Shown: one piece after another, positions 13,185 through 20,438 of the stretch
How the letters are laid out: every line of letters begins with the position of its first letter
Numbering within the stretch: the first letter of the stretch is position 1
Assembly: GCA_043738425.1 (NCBI GenBank)
Contig: JAYUGJ010000044.1
Coordinates: forward strand, 1-20,438
Source: PBB1 sp043738425
Lineage (GTDB): Bacteria; Pseudomonadota; Gammaproteobacteria; Burkholderiales; Burkholderiaceae_C
Direction: 5' to 3'
Length of the DNA stretch: 20,438 bases
Notes under the pieces: generated by a model
Database searches by the model: none
What the model was told of the DNA's origin: nothing
Seen by the model: the letters and a program-made list of their open reading frames with translations, nothing else
Position numbers and translations under genes: made by a program

Positions 13185-14807
13185 TCAAATGCGCCGCAAC
13201 CGTGCCATTTCTTCGCTGACCAAACGCACCACCAGCCGGTCTAGCGTTTGCACTGAATAGGTCTTCACATCGTGTGTGGTGTGGCTGCCGGGGCCGCTGC
13301 TCGGGTTGGCAGCGTCTTGGTAGGTGAGGAACACGAAGCGCCCTGCGGTGTACTGCGCGAGCTGCCTGAACACGTATTCGCCGACCGCATCCAGGCCGCT
13401 GGCACCCACCGCAAACAGCTTGATGCCCTTGGCGAGTGCAGCCTGCATGTCGCGGTCGTATTGCGGGCCGCCGTAGTCGAGGTGCGGCGGCGCGTCGGCC
13501 ACCATGATGGCGATGCGCGCGGCGTTGCTGCGCCAGTGCAGGCCGTGCACGACTTCATGCAGCGCCTCGTTCAACGCTTCGGGTTGGTCGCCGCCGCCCT
13601 CGGCTTCAACCCGCGCCAGCAGGCGTTGAAACGCGCCGAGGTCGTTGGTGAAATCCAGCGTGCGCGTCAGGTACGCATCGCCTCGGTCGCGGTAGGCCAC
13701 CAGGCCGTAGCAGATGTCGGGCTGGCCAGGCAATGCCGCTATCTGCTGCGACATGGCGCGCATCGAGGTTTTCAGCTTGTCGATTTCATCGGCCATCGAT
13801 CCGGTGGCGTCGATCATGAACACCAGGTCGAGGCGTGGCCGCGCTGTGGGGTCGGCCCGCATCAAACGCACCTGCACCGTGTGGTTTTGGCCGCGTTGCA
13901 GCGTGCCGCGCGCCAACGCGCCGCCCTTGCGTACCGCCACGCTCAAGGTGGATGCATCGTCGGCTGATGCTGACAACGCATGCGGCTGCAACCACGCACG
14001 CGGATGCGACCAAGCACGCGGATGCAACCACGCACGCGGATGCAACCACACGCGGCCGGCCGTGTCGGTGCGCGCCCACATCAGCGGCTCGGCTACACCG
14101 GCGCGTTGCACTGCCACTTCGGCATCGTGCACCGGCCGGCCTTCGGCGTCGATGACTTCCAACAAGTACCGCTCGCTCACATCACGTTCGCGCACTGGCT
14201 GTTGCGCGTTGCGTTGGCGGTAGGCGAGGTACTCGCCGAAGTCGGCGTTGTCGTCGACGACACCGGCGGTGACGGTGGGTGTGGCTGGTTGTTGCGGTTG
14301 CCCAGAAAGGTTTGGGGCGTGCAAGCCGAGCGGGTGCGGTGCAACCGGAGGCCGCGCCAGCGTGGCCGCTGCCGATTCGGCAAGCGGACTGGCGCGGCCG
14401 CGCGCGGTGTCGGCGTGCGGCGTCGATGGCGCGGCCGACGTCGCTGCCGCGGCCTTGCGCGTATCGCCAGCAAGGCCGCGCTCGGCGTGCCCGTCGGACG
14501 GCAGCGCGGTCAGGTCGTCGTCAGCGGGCGCGCGCCCCGGCACTTCCGCTGGGGTGGGGGCCCGTTGGCAGTCACGCGCATTGGGCGCTTCGAAAGCGGG
14601 CGGTGCGGTGTCAGCGGCAGGCCACTGCGACGCGTCTTGCCAACGTGCGGGCCACGGCTGCGCGGCGTTGGCATCGCGCGAGGCCGCAAACAACGCAGTC
14701 GGCGCAGGCGGTGTGATGCCGCTGGCTGCGCAGGCAGCAAGCGCGGTTGCGAGCAGCAGCAACAGCGGCGCGCGTGTGGCGGCAGTGGTGTGGCGAGGTG
14801 CGGTCAT
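13185..14807 (-). CDS. von Willebrand factor A domain lipoprotein
   Basis: 540 residues. The signal sequence ends in a lipobox L23-A24-A25-C26 with Ala at +2, which predicts outer-membrane sorting. A long Ala/Pro-rich low-complexity stretch follows (about 30-190). Next is a carboxypeptidase-regulatory-like segment at about 210-256 (YLLEVIDAEGRPVHDAEVAV...ARTDTAGRVWLHP), interrupted by a six-residue repeat (HPRAWL type). The vWA domain (about 325-520) has DLVFMIDATGSM, a DxTGS form of the MIDAS metal site starting at D333, and later IMVADAPPH. The start at 14807 has GGAG six bases upstream; longer in-frame starts would hide the lipobox. It is divergent from a sigma-factor gene 157 bases away. 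It probably binds a protein or ligand at the envelope; its partner is unknown. Confidence 0.85.
   Translation of the reverse strand: MTAPRHTTAATRAPLLLLLATALAACAASGITPPAPTALFAASRDANAAQPWPARWQDASQWPAADTAPPAFEAPNARDCQRAPTPAEVPGRAPADDDLTALPSDGHAERGLAGDTRKAAAATSAAPSTPHADTARGRASPLAESAAATLARPPVAPHPLGLHAPNLSGQPQQPATPTVTAGVVDDNADFGEYLAYRQRNAQQPVRERDVSERYLLEVIDAEGRPVHDAEVAVQRAGVAEPLMWARTDTAGRVWLHPRAWLHPRAWSHPRAWLQPHALSASADDASTLSVAVRKGGALARGTLQRGQNHTVQVRLMRADPTARPRLDLVFMIDATGSMADEIDKLKTSMRAMSQQIAALPGQPDICYGLVAYRDRGDAYLTRTLDFTNDLGAFQRLLARVEAEGGGDQPEALNEALHEVVHGLHWRSNAARIAIMVADAPPHLDYGGPQYDRDMQAALAKGIKLFAVGASGLDAVGEYVFRQLAQYTAGRFVFLTYQDAANPSSGPGSHTTHDVKTYSVQTLDRLVVRLVSEEMARLRRI
13984..14055 (-). repeat. 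18-bp tandem repeat in the vWA lipoprotein gene
   Basis: Four 18-bp units (type GGATGCAACCACGCACGC), the last degenerate. It encodes repeats of the HPRAWL type at about residues 252-274. Confidence 0.88.
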
Positions 14808-14964
14808 GGCAGGCTCCGGTGAATGACGCGGTGGTGGACAGCCGTCATACGGCCGGCGCATGCGGTCGGGGTCAAAAAACGTCATGTTTCGATAGCGTGA
14901 AAACACTTCACCCCGTTTGAGCACCTGTGCCGTATCAGGTGCTGATCAGGCAGACTGACCTCGC
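14808..14964. promoter_or_regulatory. Divergent promoter region of the vWA and sigma-factor genes
   Basis: 157 bases between divergent starts. There are two perfect short inverted repeats: GTGAA/TTCAC (14897-14901 and 14907-14911, five-base spacer) and GCACCTG/CAGGTGC (14921-14927 and 14936-14942, eight-base spacer). The second lies 22 bases before the sigma start and could be an operator. I do not see a clear sigma-70 promoter, and an ECF-type promoter could not be assigned. Confidence 0.45.
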
Positions 14965-15669
14965 ATGGCAACCAGCAACCCACCCACCGCGTTGCCCCTT
15001 CAGGGCGAGGCGAATGACGACGCCTTGATGTCGGCCTATGCGGCCGGCGATGCCGCGGCATTCGAGCAGTTGTACGCGCGGCACCGCGCGGGCCTGTACC
15101 GGTTCGTGCGGCGCGTGTTGGGCAGCGCGCTCGCTGCGCAAACCGATGAGGTGTTTCAAGACACCTGGCTGCGTGTGGTGCAAGCCCGCGCCAGCTGGTC
15201 ACCGCAGGGCGCGAGTTTCAAAACCTGGTTGTTCACCTTGGCGCACCACCGCGCCATCGACTTGCTGCGGCGCAGCGGCCGCGAGGTGTCGATCGACGCG
15301 TTCGACAACCCTGATACGCCGCCGTGGGAACCCGACACCGCAGGCAGCGCATGGCAGCACTGGCCCGCGCCCGCCAGTGCTGCGCCGCACAGCGACGAGC
15401 TGGCGTTTTGGCGGCGCGCGGGTGAGCGGCTGCTTGATTGTTTGGACCAGTTGCCGCTGCCGCAGCGCAGTGCGTTCTTGCTCCACCACGACGACGGCAT
15501 GGCGCTCGATGAGGTGGCCAGCGCACTGGAAGTCGGCTTCGAGACCGCGAAGACGCGGCTGCGCTACGCGATGAAAAAACTGCGCACCTGCATGGGCGCG
15601 TACCTGGCTCCGGTGTGGGCTCCGGTGCGAACGCCGTCGGCATCCTGCGCTGAACGGGACGCGCCATGA
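14965..15669 (+). CDS. ECF (sigma-70 family) RNA polymerase sigma factor
   Basis: 234 residues. Region 2 is at about 20-105 (DAAAFEQLYARHRAGLYRFV; DEVFQDTWLRVVQAR; FKTWLFTLAHHRAIDLLRR). A linker of about 50 residues follows, then region 4 at about 155-205 (LDQLPLPQRSAFLLHHDDGMALDEVASALEV...AKTRLRYAMKKLR), a helix-turn-helix for the -35 element. Region 3 is absent, as in all ECF sigmas. Its stop overlaps the start of the next gene as ATGA, the usual arrangement for a sigma and its anti-sigma factor. No strong Shine-Dalgarno precedes ATG 14965. The likely targets include its own operon and the divergent vWA gene; that is inference. Confidence 0.93.
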   Translation: MATSNPPTALPLQGEANDDALMSAYAAGDAAAFEQLYARHRAGLYRFVRRVLGSALAAQTDEVFQDTWLRVVQARASWSPQGASFKTWLFTLAHHRAIDLLRRSGREVSIDAFDNPDTPPWEPDTAGSAWQHWPAPASAAPHSDELAFWRRAGERLLDCLDQLPLPQRSAFLLHHDDGMALDEVASALEVGFETAKTRLRYAMKKLRTCMGAYLAPVWAPVRTPSASCAERDAP

Positions 15670-17120
15670 CGCCGCGTGCTGGCGACCGCGGTGACGACCA
15701 CGGCGACGGCCAGGCCGAGCGCGGTGGCAGCGATGGCGATCACGGCCGTGATGCCTGGTTGAGCGGCGCGCTGCGCCACGCACCTGATGCGCGTGCCGAT
15801 GCGCCGCCTGCGCTCAGCGAACAGATCTTGCGTGCGGCACACCAGGCCGCAACGCAGCCGCGCGCAGCATCCGCCGCGTTGCCAGCCGCGCGGCCGGCGC
15901 ACGGCTGGGCGCTGGCGTGGCGGTGGATCGCCCGTCCGCCGGTGGCGGCGGGTTTTGCCGGCATGTTGGTGGCGGTGCTGGTCGGCACGATGTGGTTACG
16001 GCAGTGGCCCGGTGAAACAGACGCGCCACCTGCGGCCTGGCCGAGTGCGCCCGCGGTGACTGCAGCTGCACCGCGCAATCATGCGGATGCGGTTGCGGAT
16101 GCGGATGCCGGTGCCGGTGCGGATGCTGCAAGCGCAACAGCCCAATCGACGCAGCCCGCCGGCGCGACCGCCAACGTGGCGCTCGCGGCGAAACCATCGC
16201 CGCCGCCAACCGCTGCGGCCGCGTCGCGAGGCAAGCGCGCGTCGACGGATTCCACCGCACCGAGCCGCCGTTCGGACGACCCGCGGGGTGCCGCTTCTCC
16301 GGTCAAACCACGGTCAGCTGCGACCCAGTCCCAGCCCGAGCCCCAGCCTGCACCGCCGCGATCACGACCGCTATCACCACCGCCCGCACCGCCCGCACCG
16401 GCAGCACCGCCGTTCGCAACAACCGCGGCTGCGCCCGCCCCGGCGGCCGAAGCCGCAGACGGCGCACACGTCGCCGAGGCAACCCAGGCAGCTCCAGCGG
16501 CACCGACCGCGCCGCTGCCTGCGCCGTTGCCCGCGCCGTTGCTTGCGCGATCGCCTGGGGCTGCCGTCGTGCGGGGCTACGAAGCTGCCGGTATGTCCGC
16601 CGCCACCACGGCAACCGCTGCTGAAACCACCACCGCGGCCGAAGCGGTCGTTGCGCCACGCAACCCCACTACTGCAACGCACCGCGCCGATGCAGGGTCT
16701 GCGCAAAACAAAAGCGCCGCTGCGATGGCCGCACCGCTGGCCGATTTGCGCGCGCGCATGGCGCGCGAGCCGGCGCGCTGGCGTTGGCAACGTCCCCATG
16801 GCGACGCTGCCAGCCGCGAGCCGCAACCCATCACCGATGCGTTGCAAGCCTGGCTCGCTGCGCTCGACCAACGCAGCGCGTCGCAGTGGCGCGTGGCCGC
16901 CGGTGGCGCGGTCGAAGGCGCGGGCCACTCCAGCTCGCGCAGCAACACGGCACAGCTGCGGCTCACGCGTGATGGAGTGCTGCAAGCAACGATCGGCTTT
17001 GATCGCAGCGGGGTATGGGTCGATGGCAACGCCGGCGCAGCGCACGCCGCAATGTCGCCGCCTGCCATCGACGCCTTGCGCAGCAGCCTGCGCGAGGCGC
17101 TGCGCCTGGCCACCCCGTAA
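15666..17120 (+). CDS. Single-pass membrane protein, likely anti-sigma factor
   Basis: 484 residues. The N-terminal cytoplasmic part is acidic and short (WLSGALRHAPDARADAPPAL, SEQILRAAHQ), with no zinc-binding HxxxCxxC anti-sigma motif. A membrane segment lies at about 92-111 (PVAAGFAGMLVAVLVGTMWL). A very long Ala/Pro/Thr-rich periplasmic stretch follows (about 112-355), rich in 6- and 12-bp DNA repeats. A more ordered C-terminal region covers about 355-484 (LADLRARMAREPARWRWQ..., TDALQAWLAALDQR, LRLTRDGVLQATIGFDRSGVWVDG). The anti-sigma role is inferred from the ATGA overlap with the sigma gene and the topology, not from a recognised domain. The C-terminal region may be the sensor. TonB-like Pro-rich spacers suggest that the linker spans the periplasm. 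Confidence 0.7.
   Translation: MTPRAGDRGDDHGDGQAERGGSDGDHGRDAWLSGALRHAPDARADAPPALSEQILRAAHQAATQPRAASAALPAARPAHGWALAWRWIARPPVAAGFAGMLVAVLVGTMWLRQWPGETDAPPAAWPSAPAVTAAAPRNHADAVADADAGAGADAASATAQSTQPAGATANVALAAKPSPPPTAAAASRGKRASTDSTAPSRRSDDPRGAASPVKPRSAATQSQPEPQPAPPRSRPLSPPPAPPAPAAPPFATTAAAPAPAAEAADGAHVAEATQAAPAAPTAPLPAPLPAPLLARSPGAAVVRGYEAAGMSAATTATAAETTTAAEAVVAPRNPTTATHRADAGSAQNKSAAAMAAPLADLRARMAREPARWRWQRPHGDAASREPQPITDALQAWLAALDQRSASQWRVAAGGAVEGAGHSSSRSNTAQLRLTRDGVLQATIGFDRSGVWVDGNAGAAHAAMSPPAIDALRSSLREALRLATP
16081..16128 (+). repeat. Hexamer tandem repeat (ATGCGG)n in the anti-sigma-like gene
   Basis: Eight degenerate 6-bp units (ATGCGG, TTGCGG, ATGCCG, GTGCCG, ATGCTG). It encodes an Ala/Asp tract (HADAVADADAGAGADAA) just after the membrane segment. 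Confidence 0.85.
16511..16546 (+). repeat. 12-bp tandem repeat in the anti-sigma-like gene
   Basis: Three 12-bp units of the type GCCGTTGCCCGC, encoding the APLPAPLPAPLLA part of the proline-rich periplasmic linker. Confidence 0.85.
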
Positions 17121-17236
17121 CGCGTAATCCCGGCGACGACGCTCGGGCAACCGCGCATGCCGCATGGCGGCGCGCCGCACCACGCCTTGCGCGCAGCTGC
17201 GTCGCTATGATGTTCGGTTGACCTGAAAAGCCGCCG

Positions 17237-20209
17237 ATGCCTGCCCAGCCCGAAGCCGTTGAACCCCAGCCTGCGCAACCAAAACCAGCGCGCGACGCGC
17301 CGATGATTCGGGTGCGCGGTGCACGCACGCACAACCTGAAAAACATCGACCTCGACATACCGCGCAACCAGCTGGTGGTGATCACCGGCCTGAGCGGATC
17401 GGGTAAATCGAGCCTCGCGTTCGACACGCTGTACGCCGAAGGCCAACGGCGCTACGTAGAAAGCCTGAGCACCTACGCGCGGCAGTTTTTGCAGCTGATG
17501 GACAAGCCCGATGTCGACATCATCGAAGGCTTGAGCCCGGCCATCAGCATCGAGCAAAAAGCGACTTCGCACAACCCGCGTTCCACCGTGGGCACCGTCA
17601 CCGAAATTCACGATTACCTGCGGCTGCTGTACGCCCGCGCGGGCACGCCATTTTGCCCCGAACACCACGTTGCGTTGCAGGCTCAAAGCGTGAGCCAGAT
17701 GGTGGACTCGGTACTTGCGTTGGCCGAAGGCACGCGCCTGATGGTGCTGGCACCGGTGGTGCGTGACCGCAAAGGCGAATTCGCCGAGCTGTTCGCCGAC
17801 ATGCAGGCGCAGGGCTATGTGCGGTTTCGCATCGGTTCGGGCGGCAAGCCCGGCGCGTTGTTCGATGCCACCGACTTGCCGGTGCTGAAGAAGAACGACA
17901 AGCACGACATCGATGTGGTGCTCGACCGCATCAAGGTGGTGGTCGACCAGCCCGGCGACGCCGCCAGCGGCTTGCAGCAGCGGCTGGCCGAGAGCTTCGA
18001 GGCCGCGCTGCGCATTGCCGACGGCCGCGCCATCGCCTGCGAAATGGACACCGACCGCGAGCAGATGTTCTCGAGCAAATTCGCCTGCCCCAAGTGCAGC
18101 TATTCGTTGGGTGAACTCGAGCCGCGGCTGTTTTCCTTCAACTCGCCTCAGGGTGCTTGCACCAGCTGCGACGGCTTGGGCCAGGTGACGGTGTTCGACC
18201 CGCTGCGGGTGGTCGGATTCCCCAGTTTGAGTTTGGCCAGCGGCGCGGTCAAAGGCTGGGATCGGCGCAACAGCTACACGTTTGCGCTGCTCGAAGCGGT
18301 GGCGGTGCATTACGGCTTCGACATCGAAACCCCGTTTGAAGAACTGCCCGAGGCGCACCGCCGCACCTTGTTGTACGGCTCGGGCAGCGACGAAATTGCC
18401 TTTACCTACACGGCCGATTCGATCGGCCGCGACGGCCAAACCAAAGCCCGCAGCGTCAAGCGCAAACATCCGTTCGAGGGCATCTTGCCGACGCTGGAAC
18501 GTCGCTGGCGCGAAACCGACTCCGCCATGGTGCGCGACGATTTGGCGCGCTACCAAAACGCCGCACCGTGCCCCGATTGCAACGGCACCCGGCTGCGCCG
18601 CGAAGCCCGCCACGTGTTTTTGCAAGAAGCCGGCAGCAGCGCCCCGGGCGAGCCGATTTACCGCGTCGAGCACACCACGCTGCGCGAATGTTTGGCCTAC
18701 TTCGACCAGCTGCAACTCAAGGGCAACAAGGCCGATATTGCCGACAAGGTGGTGCGCGAAATTCGCTCACGCTTGAAGTTTTTGAACGACGTCGGCCTCA
18801 ACTATTTGAGCCTCGACCGCAATGCCAATTCACTCAGCGGCGGCGAATCGCAACGCATCCGCCTGGCGTCGCAAATCGGCAGCGGCCTGACCGGCGTGAT
18901 GTACGTGCTCGACGAGCCCAGCATCGGCTTGCACCAGCGCGACAACGAGCGACTCATCGGCACGCTGCGCCACCTGCGCGACATCGGCAACAGCGTGCTG
19001 GTGGTCGAACACGACGAAGACGCGATCCTGGCCGCCGACCATGTCATCGACATGGGCCCCGGCGCGGGCGTGCACGGCGGGCGCGTGATGGCGCAGGGCA
19101 CGCCGCAGGAGGTGGCCGCGAACCCCGACTCATTGACCGGGCGTTACCTGTCGCGGGTGCTGCGCATCGCCGTGCCGAAGAAGCGCCACACGCTCGCCGA
19201 CATGGCCGAGCCGCAGACGCTGAAGATCCAGGGCGCACGCGGCAACAACCTGAAGAACGTCAGCATCGACATCCCCGTCGGCTTGCCGACCTGCGTGACC
19301 GGTGTGTCGGGCTCGGGCAAGAGCACGCTCGTCAACGACACGCTGTACGCGACGGTCGCGCGCAGGCTCTACAACAGCCACGCCGAACCCGAGCCGGTCG
19401 ATGCGATCGAGGGCCTCGACGCGTTCGACAAGGTCATCAACGTCGACCAGAGCCCGATCGGGCGCACCCCGCGCAGCAACCCGGCCACCTACACCGGCAT
19501 GTTCACGCCGATCCGCGAACTCTTCGCGGAGATGAACAGCGCCAAGGAGCGCGGCTACGGCGCGGGGCGCTTCAGCTTCAACGTCGCCGGCGGGCGCTGC
19601 GAAGCCTGCCAGGGCGACGGCATGCTCAAGGTGGAGATGCACTTCCTGCCCGACGTCTACGTGCCCTGCGACGTCTGCGTGGGTGCGCGCTACAACCGCG
19701 AGACCTTGGAGATCTTCTACAAGGGCAGGAACATCACCGAGGTGCTCGAGCTCACCGTGGAGGACGCCCACGCCTACTTCAGCGCCGTGCCGACCATCGC
19801 GCGCAAGCTGCGCACCCTGCTCGACGTGGGCCTGTCCTACATCAGCCTGGGCCAGGCCGCCACCACCCTGTCAGGCGGCGAGGCGCAGCGCGTCAAGCTG
19901 GCGCTCGAACTCTCCAAGCGCGACACCGGCCGCACCCTGTATATCCTGGACGAGCCCACCACAGGGCTGCATTTCGCCGACATCGACATGCTGCTCAAGG
20001 TGCTGCACCAATTGCGCGAAGCCGGCAACACCATCGTCGTCATCGAACACAACCTGGACGTCATCAAGACCGCCGACTGGATCATCGACATGGGGCCGGA
20101 AGGCGGCGCGGGTGGTGGCACGGTGCTGGCCAGCGGCACGCCGGAGGACGTGGCGCTGAATGCTGCGAGCTTCACCGGGCGCTACCTGAAACCGTTGCTG
20201 AAGGCTTGA
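17237..20209 (+). CDS. uvrA: Excinuclease ABC subunit A UvrA
   Basis: 990 residues (E. coli about 940). UvrA is the damage-recognition ATPase of nucleotide excision repair and loads UvrB. First nucleotide-binding domain: Walker A GLSGSGKS (51-58), zinc module C284/C287/C308/C311, signature LSGGE (533-537), Walker B LDEPS (D559, E560). Second: Walker A GVSGSGKS (689-696), zinc module C788/C791/C811/C814, signature LSGGE (878-882), Walker B LDEPTTG (D905). All key residues are kept. ATG 17237 adds about 20 Pro/Ala-rich residues before the usual start at MIRVRGARTHNLK, which is also possible. TATGAT at 17206-17211 may be a -10 box. From about 19,000 onward Lys is almost always AAG, Gln CAG and Phe TTC, whereas AAA, CAA and TTT are frequent before that. 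Confidence 0.97.
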   Translation: MPAQPEAVEPQPAQPKPARDAPMIRVRGARTHNLKNIDLDIPRNQLVVITGLSGSGKSSLAFDTLYAEGQRRYVESLSTYARQFLQLMDKPDVDIIEGLSPAISIEQKATSHNPRSTVGTVTEIHDYLRLLYARAGTPFCPEHHVALQAQSVSQMVDSVLALAEGTRLMVLAPVVRDRKGEFAELFADMQAQGYVRFRIGSGGKPGALFDATDLPVLKKNDKHDIDVVLDRIKVVVDQPGDAASGLQQRLAESFEAALRIADGRAIACEMDTDREQMFSSKFACPKCSYSLGELEPRLFSFNSPQGACTSCDGLGQVTVFDPLRVVGFPSLSLASGAVKGWDRRNSYTFALLEAVAVHYGFDIETPFEELPEAHRRTLLYGSGSDEIAFTYTADSIGRDGQTKARSVKRKHPFEGILPTLERRWRETDSAMVRDDLARYQNAAPCPDCNGTRLRREARHVFLQEAGSSAPGEPIYRVEHTTLRECLAYFDQLQLKGNKADIADKVVREIRSRLKFLNDVGLNYLSLDRNANSLSGGESQRIRLASQIGSGLTGVMYVLDEPSIGLHQRDNERLIGTLRHLRDIGNSVLVVEHDEDAILAADHVIDMGPGAGVHGGRVMAQGTPQEVAANPDSLTGRYLSRVLRIAVPKKRHTLADMAEPQTLKIQGARGNNLKNVSIDIPVGLPTCVTGVSGSGKSTLVNDTLYATVARRLYNSHAEPEPVDAIEGLDAFDKVINVDQSPIGRTPRSNPATYTGMFTPIRELFAEMNSAKERGYGAGRFSFNVAGGRCEACQGDGMLKVEMHFLPDVYVPCDVCVGARYNRETLEIFYKGRNITEVLELTVEDAHAYFSAVPTIARKLRTLLDVGLSYISLGQAATTLSGGEAQRVKLALELSKRDTGRTLYILDEPTTGLHFADIDMLLKVLHQLREAGNTIVVIEHNLDVIKTADWIIDMGPEGGAGGGTVLASGTPEDVALNAASFTGRYLKPLLKA

Positions 20210-20253
20210 GATAGGCGAGGCGCACAACAAGATTCATGCGGCGGATGAAGGCC

Positions 20254-20374
20254 CTCACCCCAGCCCTCTCCCGCAAGCGGGAGAGGGAGCAATGCCCGGC
20301 CGGCTCTGCGGCGAGCGGGAGAGGGAGCGATGTCCGGCCCCCTCTCCCGCTTGCGGGAGAGGGTTGGGGGTGAG
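20254..20374. repeat. REP-like cluster of GC-rich hairpins after uvrA
   Basis: Two perfect hairpins with the same 11-bp stem CCCTCTCCCGC/GCGGGAGAGGG (20264-20287 with loop AA; 20340-20363 with loop TT) are flanked by CTCACCCCAG and TTGGGGGTGAG, so the whole block is also an inverted repeat. Between them is a partial third copy. The unit starting GCGGGAGAGGGAGC recurs with a 38-bp period at 20277 and 20315, and a diverged form starts at 20353. It begins 45 bases after the uvrA stop and probably ends its transcript. Confidence 0.88.
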
Positions 20375-20399
20375 ACGGGGCTTTCGAGGCGCATGCGCC

Positions 20400-20435
20400 G
20401 AGCCCGTCGAACGGCATCGGCTTGCAAGCCGATGC
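20400..20435. repeat. Degenerate dispersed repeat followed by a 22-bp perfect palindrome
   Basis: GAGCCCGTCGAACGG (20400-20414) matches 13 of 15 bases of the FALSLSKG-type repeat at 5994-6019. It runs into a perfect 22-bp palindrome at 20414-20435 with arms GCATCGGCTTG/CAAGCCGATGC. GCGCATGCGC lies just before them. The window ends 3 bases later. Confidence 0.75.
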
Positions 20436-20438
20436 GCG

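Noticed and set aside
16577..18715. Open frame of 712 codons on the - strand across the anti-sigma gene and uvrA
   Set aside because: It runs through two well-supported + strand genes and shows no recognisable motif or start signal.

Overview
The window looks like chromosomal DNA of a high-GC betaproteobacterium, most likely Burkholderiales (Comamonadaceae or a Leptothrix/Rubrivivax-like relative). The evidence is the close match of MnmA, SSB, RecQ and UvrA to how I remember the proteins of that order, the strong G/C bias at third codon positions, and a dispersed short repeat (read as the peptide PFALSLSKG when translated) that I remember as common in such genomes. I see no rRNA, tRNA, CRISPR array, phage or complete transposon.

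Layout. Positions 1-507 hold no convincing gene. mnmA (tRNA 2-thiouridylase, 508-1710, +) follows. Next is a translationally coupled pair: an exported amicyanin-like cupredoxin (1845-2507) and a membrane-bound GGDEF-EAL c-di-GMP enzyme (2504-5032). Then come a lone PaiB-family FMN-binding protein (5171-5830) and a coupled pair of c-type cytochromes, one diheme (5973-6821) and one triheme and membrane-anchored (6818-8299). A 170-bp near-perfect palindrome (8317-8486) and an octamer repeat lie where this + block meets a - strand operon of ssb (9205-9747) and a small exported protein of unknown function (8636-9175). recQ (9872-11863, +) is divergent from ssb.

From 11904 to 13152 there is a module in which a DUF4143-type AAA ATPase gene (-) is bracketed by two related 38-bp palindromic repeats in direct orientation. 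After it comes a three-gene signalling cassette: a von Willebrand A lipoprotein (13185-14807, -), divergent from an ECF sigma factor (14965-15669, +) that overlaps a single-pass membrane protein, the likely anti-sigma factor (15666-17120, +). uvrA (17237-20209, +) ends the window, followed by a REP-like cluster of GC-rich hairpins.

How the parts relate. ssb, recQ and uvrA form a DNA-repair theme. ssb and uvrA keep the divergent orientation known from E. coli but are separated by about 7.5 kb of recQ, ATPase and sigma cassette. The cupredoxin/GGDEF-EAL pair suggests that a periplasmic copper or redox signal feeds into c-di-GMP. The cytochrome pair resembles electron-transfer partners of periplasmic dehydrogenases, but no dehydrogenase is in view. 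Short tandem repeats with a 6-, 8-, 12- or 18-bp period recur at eight or more places. Inside genes the period is always a multiple of three; the one clearly intergenic array has period 8. The last third of uvrA has visibly different codon use from the first two thirds.
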